This document shows positions 16,964 through 24,361 of a stretch of 45,799 bases of DNA, piece by piece; the stretch's first letter is position 1; each line of letters begins with the position of its first letter. The stretch is from positions 1 through 45,799 of the forward strand of contig JACIWU010000016.1 of assembly GCA_014360805.1 (NCBI GenBank), given 5' to 3'. Both the position numbers and the translations under genes were made by a program. The notes beneath the pieces were generated by a model. The model ran no database searches and was not told where the DNA came from. It saw only the letters and a program-made list of their open reading frames with translations. This stretch comes from Chloroflexota bacterium (lineage in GTDB: Bacteria; Chloroflexota; Anaerolineae; DTLA01).

Positions 16964-17908
16964 TTACGGGACGATGAGCGTGCCTGTCTCGCCGCGCAGC
17001 GCGCGCTCAATGTTCTCGGGGTTGGTGATGATGGCCTGCTTCCCGCCCGCCTCCAGGAACCAGATGATGGCCTGAATCTTGGGGAGCATGGAGCCTTTGG
17101 CGAAGTGCCCCTCGGCCATGTACTGCTTGGCCTCGGCGACGGTCATGCGGTCTATGGCCTTCTGGTTGGGTTTGCCGTAGTTCAGGTACACCTTCTCCAC
17201 AGCGGTGGAGATGAGGAATAGGTCGGCCTTGATACTGCGGGCCAGCAGCGACGAAGCGTAGTCCTTGTCAATCACGGCGGCCACGCCTTCCAGTTCGCCC
17301 TTCTCGTTCTCCACCACGGGGATGCCGCCGCCGCCCACAGTGATCACCACAAACCCCTTTTGGATCAACTCCTCTACCGCGTCCTGCTCCTTGACCTTCT
17401 TGGGCAGGGGCGAAGCGACAACCCTGCGCCAGCCGCGCCCGGCGTCCTCCACTACATGCCAGCCCTCCAGGTCTCGGCGGCGCTTGGCCTCCTCTTCCGT
17501 CATGAACGAGCCGATGGGCTTGGTCGGGTTCTGGAAGGCGGGGTCGTTGCGATCCACGACGACCTGAGTAACCACGGTAACGGCCTGCTTTTTCATACCA
17601 CGGCGCAGGAACTCATTCTGTAGATTTTGCTGGAGCATGTAGCCGATAGCGCCCTGGGTGTCGGCGCCGCACACGTCCAGCGGCACCTCGTGCAGTTCGT
17701 GGCGCGCCAGTTCGCTGCGGCGCAGGATGAACCCCACCTGCGGCCCGTTGCCGTGGCCGATGGCCACGTCCCAACCCTGCTCAATCATGCCCGCGATGTG
17801 GTAGCAGGTTTCCTTGGCCGCCTGGTACTGGTCGGGAACCGACTGATGATCTTTGTCCTTGATGAGCGAGTTGCCGCCGATGGCAACAACCGCGACTTTC
17901 TTCGTCAT
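16964..17908 (-). CDS. arcC: Carbamate kinase
   Basis: Transfers phosphate from carbamoyl phosphate to ADP, giving ATP plus carbamate; in catabolic operons this is the energy-yielding step. The 314-residue protein has the amino-acid-kinase fold. IGGNSLI is at the N-terminus, GHGNGPQVG (about 52-60) and VTVGGGGIPV contact substrate, and KGSMLPKIQA and ITNPENIERAL are typical of ArcC. It is the last gene of the operon, 30 bases after a carbamoyltransferase. The two carbamoyltransferases upstream probably supply its carbamoyl phosphate. Confidence 0.96.
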   Translation of the reverse strand: MTKKVAVVAIGGNSLIKDKDHQSVPDQYQAAKETCYHIAGMIEQGWDVAIGHGNGPQVGFILRRSELARHELHEVPLDVCGADTQGAIGYMLQQNLQNEFLRRGMKKQAVTVVTQVVVDRNDPAFQNPTKPIGSFMTEEEAKRRRDLEGWHVVEDAGRGWRRVVASPLPKKVKEQDAVEELIQKGFVVITVGGGGIPVVENEKGELEGVAAVIDKDYASSLLARSIKADLFLISTAVEKVYLNYGKPNQKAIDRMTVAEAKQYMAEGHFAKGSMLPKIQAIIWFLEAGGKQAIITNPENIERALRGETGTLIVP

Positions 17909-17938
17909 AGACCCACTCCTTTGTGTGATGTGTGTAGC

Positions 17939-18982
17939 CTACAGAAGGCCGGACATGGTCAGGGCCATGACGGCCTTTTGCACGTGCAGGCGATTCTCGG
18001 CCACGTCGTAGATGCAGGAGCGCGGGCCGCTGGCGACCTCGTCGGTAACTTCGTGGCCGCGGTCTATGGGCATCGGGTGGGTGAAGATCGCGTTGTCGGT
18101 CAGCCGCATCTTCTCGGCGTCGCAAATCCACTCGGTGAGTTTCAGCGCCCGCTCAATCTCCTGCTGCTTGAGGAACTCGCCGTCCTTGTACGCCTCGGGA
18201 CTCATCCAGTGGCGCGAATACACCACGTGAGCGCCCACATACCCCTCGCGCACGTCGGTGGTCTCTTCAAACGCGGTGCCGTTGGCGCGGCAGTTGGCCT
18301 TCGTCCACTCAATGACCTGGGGGTCCAGCGTATACCCCTCGGGGTGGGCCAGGGTTACGTGCATGCCATAGCGCGAGCCGATGAGCAGCGCCTCCTGCAC
18401 CGAGCACCACGAGCGCGCCAGCGCCCCGTGGCCCCAGGTAACGAGCAATTTCTTGCCCTTCAGCACGCTCATGTCCAGGCCCTGCCCAGGCCCCTTGCCG
18501 TACCACTCGGCCCAGCCCATGATGTCGGCCAGGCCCTGGAACGGGTGGTACTTGTCGTGCGCCATGGAGAAGACCGGCATCCTGGCCCAGTAGGCGTACT
18601 CGCGGATGAGGTCGTCGCCCTCGCCATACGCGCCGATCTTGTCCTCCAGGATGCGGATGCCCAGGCCAGCGGCGTAGCGATCCATCACCTTGGCGGCATC
18701 CTCCACCGTCTCGCCCGCGCTCGTGGCCGTCTTCAGGCGCATGGCCTTCGGCTCCAGGAACTGGGCGTGGCCGCCGAGTTCGGTGGCCGCGCACTCAAAA
18801 CTCTGGCGCGTGCGCACCGACGGGTTGTAGAAGAACATGAAGAACGTCTTGTTCTGCAGCAGGCTCGTGAACCGAGGGTTGAAGCGGTCGCGCTTCATCT
18901 TGGCCGCCAGGTCCAGCACGGCGTTCAATTCGTCTTCGCTCCACTCCTGCGTCGTAATCAGGTCCTTGCCATAGAGATCCAT
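17939..18982 (-). CDS. Carbamoyltransferase, YgeW-like (paralogue 1)
   Basis: A 347-residue member of the aspartate/ornithine carbamoyltransferase superfamily. The carbamoyl-phosphate site is NPSVRTRQSFE. The second-half substrate motif reads FTHPMPIDRGHEVTDEV, i.e. HPMP rather than the HCLP of ornithine transcarbamylases. The WICDAEKMRLT and ENRLHVQKAVMALTM segments are nearly identical to those of the neighbouring paralogue. It resembles the knotted YgeW type linked to ureido/purine degradation. The start at 18982 (MDLYGKDLIT) has GGGAGG upstream. The substrate is not settled. Confidence 0.85.
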   Translation of the reverse strand: MDLYGKDLITTQEWSEDELNAVLDLAAKMKRDRFNPRFTSLLQNKTFFMFFYNPSVRTRQSFECAATELGGHAQFLEPKAMRLKTATSAGETVEDAAKVMDRYAAGLGIRILEDKIGAYGEGDDLIREYAYWARMPVFSMAHDKYHPFQGLADIMGWAEWYGKGPGQGLDMSVLKGKKLLVTWGHGALARSWCSVQEALLIGSRYGMHVTLAHPEGYTLDPQVIEWTKANCRANGTAFEETTDVREGYVGAHVVYSRHWMSPEAYKDGEFLKQQEIERALKLTEWICDAEKMRLTDNAIFTHPMPIDRGHEVTDEVASGPRSCIYDVAENRLHVQKAVMALTMSGLL

Positions 18983-19016
18983 CTTCGGCCTCCCAACAGG
19001 AAGTTTCAAGAATCGG

Positions 19017-19094
19017 CCCACCGCAGAAGCCACGGAGCACGCAGAGGGAGAAAAGCCTTCCTCCCTCCGCAATCTGCGCGCTCTGCGGTGAGCC
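19017..19094. repeat. Inverted repeat between the two carbamoyltransferases
   Basis: CCACCGCAGAAGCC...ACGCAGAGGGAG and its imperfect inverse (CTCCCTCCGC...CTCTGCGGTGAG) form a long hairpin in the 132-base gap. This is another interspersed family, of the CACCGCAGAG type, also seen at about 41381-41440. It could reduce or process read-through inside the operon; no T-run makes it a terminator. Confidence 0.6.
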
Positions 19095-19114
19095 TACTGT
19101 AGGCGGTGTCCGTC

Positions 19115-20185
19115 TTAGGCCATCACCAGGCTCATGACGGCCTTCTGGACGTGCAGGCGGTTCTCCGCCTCGTCGTAGGCCGCCGAGAGCCACGGGCGCT
19201 CCTTGGAGCGGGTCGTGTTGTCAATGACTTCGTCGGTTACCTCGTACCCGCGGTCGCAGGGCAGGCAGTGCAGGTAGATGCTCTCGGGATCCGTCAGGCG
19301 CATCTTCTCGGCGTCGCAAATCCAGTCCTTGTGGCTGTCAAAGATTTGCTGGGTCTTCTTGGGGTCGTCCTGCCCGACGGGGGGCTTGAAGATGGGCGTA
19401 GCGCACCAGGCCTTGGGATAGACGACGTGCGCGCCCTTGAACGCCTCGCGCATGTCGTGGCTGATCTTGAACGAGCCGCCGTTGTGGCGCGCGTTGGTCT
19501 CGCAGGCCGCCAGCACCTCGGGATCCAGTTCCATGCCCTCGGGATGGGCCAGGGTAACGTTCATGCCCATCATGGTGGCGGCGATGATGGCGCTCTGGGG
19601 CACGGCCCTAGGCTTGTGGATGCTGGGCGAGTAGGCCCAACTCATGACGAAGTTGACGCCATTGAATGTGCCGAACTTCTCCTTGACGGTGAGGATGTCG
19701 GCGAGGGCCTGGAAGGGATGGTACTTGTCGTCCTCCATGTTGAGCACAGGGATGTCGGCCCAGTAGGCGAAATTGCGGATCAGTTCGTTGGCGCCGCCAT
19801 AGACCCAGTCCACGGGGTCGCCGTAGCAGCGGATGGCGATGGCGTCGCCCATGCGCGCCAGCACGCGGGCCACGTCCGAGACGCGCTCGGTGGAATAGGC
19901 CACCTCTTTGCCGGGGAGCGCCGGGGTGTAGATTTTGCCCGGGTCCAGGTAGTGGGCATGGCCGCCCAGTTGCGTCATGCCGGCCTCAAACGAGTTGCGG
20001 GTGCGCAGGCTCTGGTTGTAGAAGATCATGAACAACGTGCGGGCGCGCAGCAGATGGTCGTGAGGCTCGCGCATGGCGTAGCGCCGCTTCAGGTCCAGCG
20101 CCACGTCTAGGATGGTCTCTACCTCTTCGCGGGTCCAATCCAGCAGGGTAATGAAGTCTTTGCCACGGAACGTTTCGGTTTTCAT
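19115..20185 (-). CDS. Carbamoyltransferase, ornithine/YgeW-like (paralogue 2)
   Basis: A 356-residue carbamoyltransferase-superfamily protein, clearly a duplicate of the next gene. The carbamoyl-phosphate loop is NQSLRTRNSFE, and the second motif is YLHCLPCDRGYEVTDEV, with the catalytic HCLP of ornithine-type enzymes. It carries insertions (KIYTPALPGK, KPPVGQDDPKK) not in paralogue 1, so its substrate pocket probably differs. RBS AAGGAGAAGG precedes the ATG at 20185. It lies 40 bases after the GntR regulator gene in the same transcript. Confidence 0.85.
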   Translation of the reverse strand: MKTETFRGKDFITLLDWTREEVETILDVALDLKRRYAMREPHDHLLRARTLFMIFYNQSLRTRNSFEAGMTQLGGHAHYLDPGKIYTPALPGKEVAYSTERVSDVARVLARMGDAIAIRCYGDPVDWVYGGANELIRNFAYWADIPVLNMEDDKYHPFQALADILTVKEKFGTFNGVNFVMSWAYSPSIHKPRAVPQSAIIAATMMGMNVTLAHPEGMELDPEVLAACETNARHNGGSFKISHDMREAFKGAHVVYPKAWCATPIFKPPVGQDDPKKTQQIFDSHKDWICDAEKMRLTDPESIYLHCLPCDRGYEVTDEVIDNTTRSKERPWLSAAYDEAENRLHVQKAVMSLVMA

Positions 20186-20225
20186 AACCTTCTCCTTTCA
20201 AAATAGTGATTTCGTATCCGATTTT

Positions 20226-20966
20226 CTAGCGCGATGGGGCGATACGGCGAATCAGGTGGAACTTGAAGACGGTGGGCAGGAAGTAGTTCTGCGAATAGCC
20301 GACGATCTGATTCTCCTGCGTGTAACTGACCTCCTCTAGCAAGAGTAACACGGTGCTCGGTTTGACATGGAGTTTGGCGGCGACAGAGGAATCCGCGCGC
20401 GTCGCGATGATGTTGGTCCAGGCGAAACTCAAGGGAACCCCACGCTCCAGGAGGTAGTCCAGCACGGAGCCCTTGAACGAGGCCCTCAGCGTGGCGACGT
20501 CGGTAACCCAGGCGGGCAGCACGTCGTACATATAGGCAGCGATGACGCCGTTGGTTACCTTGGTGCGGCCGACGGTGATGACCTTGTCGCCTGCCGCAAT
20601 TCCGAGCCGCGAGGCGAGTTCCGGTGTGGCAGGCTCCTCGCGGATTTCCAGGTCCTCAGTGGTGCAGACGAGTCCCATGCGGCGGGCCAGGGAGTCCAGG
20701 CTTTCCAACTGTTCCAGGCCGCTGTCTATGAGGGGGGCAGGCGCGTTGATGAAGGTGCCCAGGCCGCGGCGGCGGGTGATGAGTCCTTTGTCCTCAAAGG
20801 CGCGCAGGGCCTCGCGCAGCGTGGCCCGCGAGATGCCCAGGCGCTGCGCCAGTTCCGGCTCAGGCGGCAAGCGGTCGCCAACGCGATAGGTCCCGTCCTG
20901 GATGAGCCGATTCAGGGCCTCTTCGGCCTGGAGGTAGAGAGGCCGGGAGTCATATTTCAACCGCAT
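20226..20966 (-). CDS. GntR family transcriptional regulator (HutC type, UTRA domain)
   Basis: A 246-residue regulator with an N-terminal winged helix (PLYLQAEEALNRLIQDG, then LPPEPELAQRLGISRATLREALRAFEDKGLITRRRGLGTF) and a C-terminal UTRA ligand-binding domain (about 90-240). Proteins of this type usually repress and are released by a metabolite. It is the first gene of the operon that follows (two carbamoyltransferases, carbamate kinase), so it probably regulates itself with them. The ATG at 20966 has AAAGGGG upstream; earlier in-frame starts fall in the promoter. Confidence 0.9.
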   Translation of the reverse strand: MRLKYDSRPLYLQAEEALNRLIQDGTYRVGDRLPPEPELAQRLGISRATLREALRAFEDKGLITRRRGLGTFINAPAPLIDSGLEQLESLDSLARRMGLVCTTEDLEIREEPATPELASRLGIAAGDKVITVGRTKVTNGVIAAYMYDVLPAWVTDVATLRASFKGSVLDYLLERGVPLSFAWTNIIATRADSSVAAKLHVKPSTVLLLLEEVSYTQENQIVGYSQNYFLPTVFKFHLIRRIAPSR

Positions 20967-20979
20967 CGGGACACCCCTT

Positions 20980-20995
20980 TGTCTGATGTCTGACA
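20980..20995 (-). promoter_or_regulatory. Candidate operator of the GntR regulator
   Basis: TGTCTGATGTCTGACA on the plus strand holds two direct TGTCTGA units; its right end also contains the palindrome TGTCTGACA. It lies immediately downstream of the -10 element, at the predicted transcription start. That position suits autorepression. No second copy is seen elsewhere in the operon. Confidence 0.55.
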
Positions 20996-20996
20996 T

Positions 20997-21025
20997 ATTA
21001 TACGCACGTGACACGCGGTCGTCAA
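20997..21025 (-). promoter_or_regulatory. Promoter of the GntR-carbamoyltransferase operon
   Basis: Minus strand: TTGACG (21020-21025), 17-base spacer, TATAAT (20997-21002). The operator-like repeats follow at once. Confidence 0.75.
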
Positions 21026-21114
21026 ATCGCCGGATGCGGGACTCGTCCGCAAGGGTGCTGGGGGCTTCATTGCGGTGCAAGCGGCGCCGAGCAATCTCGT
21101 ATCCCTATTCGTGC

Positions 21115-21243
21115 CCATTCGTGTCATTCGTGGTTACAGAGCGTAGGGCAGGTTTCCATACCTGCCCACGGCCCCCGGCGGCTATGGAAAGCCGCCCTAC
21201 GGGTCTATTCTACATTCGTGCCCATTCGTGTTATTCGCGGTTA
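21115..21243. repeat. Two-hairpin repeat flanked by ATTCGTG motifs
   Basis: A clean copy of the GTAGGGCAGG...GCCGCCCTAC element occupies 21143-21200. Both flanks carry CCCATTCGTG-T-ATTCG(T/C)GGTTAC tandem motifs (21115-21137 and 21218-21243). The gap lies between the divergent start of the GntR operon and the 3' end of efp. Confidence 0.85.
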
Positions 21244-21281
21244 CGACAGCAACAGCCCCCCGCGGGCCGCACAGGCAACGC

Positions 21282-21839
21282 CTACACGCGGGTCAGGTAC
21301 TCGCCCGTCCGTGTGTCCACGCGGATCACATCGCCCTCGGCGACGAACAGCGGCACCTTAACCACCAGGCCGGTCTCCGTAACCGCATCCTTGGTCGCGC
21401 CGGTGGCCGTGTCGCCCTTGATGGCGGCCTCGGTCTCGGTAACCCGCATGTCCACGGTTACCGGCAGTTCCACCTCAATCGGCTCGCTCTCGTAGGAGAT
21501 GAGTTCCACGTTCAGGCCATCCACCAGGTACTTCGCCGCGTCGCCCAGCACGTCGGCGCTGAGGATGGGCTGCTCGTAGGTCTCCACGTCCATGAAGTGA
21601 TAGAACTCGCCGTCGTTGTACAGATACTGCACGGTACGGTGATCCAGCCGCACGTCTTGCACGCGGTCGCCCGACTGGAAGGTGCGGTCTATGGTCGCGC
21701 CGGAGCGCAGGTTGCGCAGGCGGGTGCGGATGACCGCATTGCCCCGGCCTGGCTTATGGTGCTGATAGTCCAGCACCCTGTACAGTTCGCCGTCCATCTC
21801 AAAGGTTACGCCTTTGCGCAGTTCGGTTACCGAAATCAT
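21282..21839 (-). CDS. efp: Elongation factor P
   Basis: Binds the ribosome between the P and E sites and relieves stalling at proline runs. The 185-residue protein has the KOW-like N domain and two OB domains. The loop that reaches the peptidyl-transferase centre reads HHKPGRGNAV, so the tip residue is Arg32 rather than the lysine modified by EpmA in E. coli. The ATG at 21839 has AAGGAG upstream. It is a single-gene unit with its own promoter. Confidence 0.97.
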   Translation of the reverse strand: MISVTELRKGVTFEMDGELYRVLDYQHHKPGRGNAVIRTRLRNLRSGATIDRTFQSGDRVQDVRLDHRTVQYLYNDGEFYHFMDVETYEQPILSADVLGDAAKYLVDGLNVELISYESEPIEVELPVTVDMRVTETEAAIKGDTATGATKDAVTETGLVVKVPLFVAEGDVIRVDTRTGEYLTRV

Positions 21840-21950
21840 CGTCTGCTCCTTCGCAAAACGCCGAATTGCAGTCCTCGCAAAGTCAAGGCGCGCTTCCGGC
21901 CTGATCGGCAGAAAGCGCACCATGATGTGCACAAGGACAATTCTGCGCCT

Positions 21951-21978
21951 ATTATATGCGGGGGCGGCGACCTGTCAA
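21951..21978 (-). promoter_or_regulatory. Promoter of efp
   Basis: Minus strand: TTGACA (21973-21978), 16-base spacer, TATAAT (21951-21956). The leader before the efp start is about 105 bases. Confidence 0.75.
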
Positions 21979-22091
21979 TTTTGCGGGCGAGTCTCCGTTC
22001 CGCTTCATACCGGTACCTTCATGCCACAGATGCCGTTCGCCGTCATGGCGGGCGGCAATGCACACGGTGAACGCAGCCGGCGGACGTTGAT

Positions 22092-22120
22092 TTGACGCGT
22101 TTTGCGACTCATGTTATACT
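22092..22120 (+). promoter_or_regulatory. Promoter of the infC-rpmI-rplT operon
   Basis: TTGACG (22092-22097), 17 bases, TATACT (22115-22120). The predicted start is near 22127. A 7-bp hairpin (22144-22150 with 22158-22164) forms in the leader just before the ribosome site. Confidence 0.75.
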
Positions 22121-22173
22121 GCGTTGCTTGTAAGGGCTTACCCGGAACGGTCTAAATCCGTTTCTGCACGTAC

Positions 22174-22180
22174 AGGAGGA
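22174..22180 (+). promoter_or_regulatory. Ribosome binding site that places the infC start at ATA
   Basis: AGGAGGA lies 7 bases before ATA at 22188. No ATG, GTG or TTG is at a suitable distance, and the reading frame from this ATA gives the conserved IF3 N-terminus. Confidence 0.7.
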
Positions 22181-22187
22181 GCACAAC

Positions 22188-22706
22188 ATAAGTACCAGGA
22201 GCCAACGTGTCAACGAAGAGATCCAGGCCCGCCAGGTGCGCGTCATAGACGAAAACGGCGAGCAGGTCGGCATCATGTCCCTGCGGGACGCCCTACAGTT
22301 GGCCTACGACCGCGACCTGGATCTGGTGGAAGTCGCGCCGAATGCGGACCCGCCGGTTTGCCGCATCCTGAACGCCGGCAAGTTCTTCTACGAGCGCACG
22401 AAGAAAGAGCGGGAGGCGCGCAAGGCTCAGAAGACGGTGGACGTGAAAGAAATCCGTCTGAGCCCGAAGATCGGCGACCACGATGTCTCGTACAAGGTGC
22501 GCGACGCCCGCCGTTTCCTGGAGAGCGGCGCGAAGGTCAAGGTCCGCGTCAGGTTCCGCGGGCGCGAGGCGAGCCATCCCGAGTTGGGCGTGGAGGTGCT
22601 CCAGAAAGTCGCAGAAATGCTGGGGGACGTCTCTACCATAGAGCAGCCGCCCCAGGTGGACGGCAGAAGTCTCCTGATGGTGTTGAGTCCGGCCAAGAAG
22701 TCCTAG
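22188..22706 (+). CDS. infC: Translation initiation factor IF-3, non-AUG (ATA) start
   Basis: IF3 binds the 30S subunit and checks start-codon and initiator-tRNA pairing. From the ATA codon at 22188 the product is 172 residues and includes the conserved N-terminal segment SQRVNEEIQARQVRVIDENGEQ. The next in-frame start (GTG, 22236) would cut off part of the N domain. The C domain has VKEIRLSPKIGDHDVSYKVRDARRFLESGAKVKVRVRFRGRE. infC often uses AUU or another rare start so that IF3 limits its own translation; AUA fits that. It heads the classic infC-rpmI-rplT operon. Confidence 0.9.
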   Translation: MSTRSQRVNEEIQARQVRVIDENGEQVGIMSLRDALQLAYDRDLDLVEVAPNADPPVCRILNAGKFFYERTKKEREARKAQKTVDVKEIRLSPKIGDHDVSYKVRDARRFLESGAKVKVRVRFRGREASHPELGVEVLQKVAEMLGDVSTIEQPPQVDGRSLLMVLSPAKKS

Positions 22707-22736
22707 GCGGACACTGTGTACGCGAACGAGCGAGCA

Positions 22737-22768
22737 GAACCGCCGGCCATCTGTCTGGCAGGCGGTTC
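22737..22768 (+). promoter_or_regulatory. Hairpin between infC and rpmI
   Basis: GAACCGCC (22737-22744) pairs with GGCGGTTC (22761-22768), with an inner GCCA/TGGC helix above a G-A mismatch. No T-run follows, so it is not a simple terminator. Its place suits an RNA element for L20/L35 control or message processing, but I recognise no known family. Confidence 0.5.
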
Positions 22769-22863
22769 GCACTTGAAAAGGATAGAATGAGCGGTGGGCG
22801 AGCCTGCCAGGCCCAGAGCGGCCCGCAAGCCCATCCGGATACCAAGTATTTGGGAGGAGTTCC

Positions 22864-23073
22864 GTGCCGAAGATCAAAACGCACAAGGCCACAGCCAAGC
22901 GCTTCCGTTACTCCGGGAGCGGCAAACTGCTGCGCACCAAGCAGATGAAGAGCCACCTGCGCCGCAACAAGTCCGCGCGCGTGAAGGCTCAATTTGACGA
23001 GATGTTGGTGGTTGAGTCCAGGGGGCTCAAGCGCCGGGTGGCCCGGCTTGCCCCTTACCTCAAACAACAGTAG
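22864..23073 (+). CDS. rpmI: 50S ribosomal protein L35
   Basis: A 69-residue, strongly basic protein with the L35 signature PKIKTHKATAKRFRYSGSGKLLR and HLRRNKS. The start is GTG at 22864, with GGAGGAG about 5 bases upstream. It is the middle gene of infC-rpmI-rplT. The 157-base gap before it carries a hairpin. Confidence 0.97.
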   Translation: MPKIKTHKATAKRFRYSGSGKLLRTKQMKSHLRRNKSARVKAQFDEMLVVESRGLKRRVARLAPYLKQQ

Positions 23074-23109
23074 CATCTTGAACACTTTGACGGAAGGGGG
23101 TATCCATCC

Positions 23110-23466
23110 TTGCCAAGAGTAAAACGGGGCGTTCCCGCCCATCAGAAACATAAGAAAGTCCTCAAACTCACCAAGGGGCAGTTCGGCACTCGGAGCAAAC
23201 TGTTCCGCAGGGCCAACGAGGCGATGCTCAAGTCGCTGTCGTATGCGTACCGCGACCGCCGCAACCGCAAGCGCGACATGCGCCGCCTGTGGATCGTGCG
23301 CATCAACGCGGCCGCGCGCGAGCAGGGCCTGTCCTACAGCCGCTTCATCCAGGGCCTCCAGACCGCCGGCGTGGAACTGGATCGCAAGGTCCTGGCAGAC
23401 ATGGCCGTAACCGACCCGAAGGCGTTCGCCGACCTGGTTGACGTGGCCCGCAACGCTTTGGCGTAG
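23110..23466 (+). CDS. rplT: 50S ribosomal protein L20
   Basis: A 118-residue basic protein with the L20 motifs [22 protein letters not shown] and [27 protein letters not shown]. The start is TTG at 23110 with GAAGGGGG upstream. L20 is the repressor of its own operon in several bacteria, which makes the hairpins in and before this operon worth noting. It is followed after 93 bases by an rRNA methyltransferase gene, a common order. Confidence 0.97.
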   Translation: MPRVKRGVPAHQKHKKVLKLTKGQFGTRSKLFRRANEAMLKSLSYAYRDRRNRKRDMRRLWIVRINAAAREQGLSYSRFIQGLQTAGVELDRKVLADMAVTDPKAFADLVDVARNALA

Positions 23467-23559
23467 AACGTTCACGTTCGCGCAGAATCCACCGCAGCAC
23501 GCTGAGGGAATGTGAGGATTGCCCCACCTTCCCTCGTTTTGTTGTATGGTAGAGTAGAG

Positions 23560-24357
23560 ATGATCACGATTAGCAGCACGGCCAATCCGCAGGTCAAGTA
23601 CGTGCGCTCCCTGCACCGGCAGAACGTCCGCAGGCGGGAGGGCTGCTTCATCGCGGAGGGGGCGCGGCTGGTGGCCGACGCCTTGGCGGCCCATGCCATC
23701 GTCCGCGAGGCGTTCTACACCAAAGAGTTCGCCGCATCTCCGCTGGGGCGCCCGCTGATTCCGCGACTCCAACAGGCCACGGACGCCTGTTTCGCCGTGT
23801 CGCCACCGGTCATGAAGGCGATGACCGACACCGTAACTCCGCAGGGCGTTCTCATCGTCGCGGAGATGCCCGCCTGGCCCATGCCCAAGACGCCGAAACG
23901 CATCGGCCTCCTGCTGGACGAATGGCGCGACCCGGGCAACCTGGGCACGGCGTTGCGCACGGCGGAAGCCGCCGGCGCCGACTGGGTTGTCCTGACGCCG
24001 GGCACGGTGGACCCGTTCTCGCCGAAAGTCGTCCGCGCGGGTATGGGGGCCCACTTTCGCCTGCCCGTTTTCCTGGATCCCAATTGGGGCGAGATACATC
24101 GGGTTCTGGGCAGCACTCGGGTGTACCTGGCCGATGCCCACGCCGACCTGCCCTACGACGCGGTGGATTGGACACGCCCGGCGGTGTTGGTGGTCGGCGG
24201 CGAGGCTCACGGAGCACCTTACGAACGCCACTTTCCGACAAAGTTGACGCCGATTGCCATCCCCATGATGGGGAAAACCGAATCGCTGAACGCGGCAGTC
24301 GCTGCCGCCGTGATCCTCATGGAAGCCATGAGGCAGCGGCGGCACGGGGGAGGATAG
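23560..24357 (+). CDS. TrmH/SpoU family RNA 2'-O-methyltransferase
   Basis: A 265-residue SPOUT enzyme that methylates ribose on rRNA or tRNA. An N-terminal substrate-binding domain (ITISSTANPQVKYVRSLHR...REGCFIAEGARLV) precedes the knotted domain with the three SpoU motifs: LDEWRDPGNLGTALRTAEAAG, LVVGGEAHG and IPMMGKTESLNAAVAAAVI. The ATG at 23560 has a weak GAGTAGAG site; the open frame extends upstream into non-conserved sequence. It lies 4 bases before the DUF711 gene, suggesting one transcript with tsaC. Confidence 0.92.
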   Translation: MITISSTANPQVKYVRSLHRQNVRRREGCFIAEGARLVADALAAHAIVREAFYTKEFAASPLGRPLIPRLQQATDACFAVSPPVMKAMTDTVTPQGVLIVAEMPAWPMPKTPKRIGLLLDEWRDPGNLGTALRTAEAAGADWVVLTPGTVDPFSPKVVRAGMGAHFRLPVFLDPNWGEIHRVLGSTRVYLADAHADLPYDAVDWTRPAVLVVGGEAHGAPYERHFPTKLTPIAIPMMGKTESLNAAVAAAVILMEAMRQRRHGGG

Positions 24358-24361
24358 GGCC

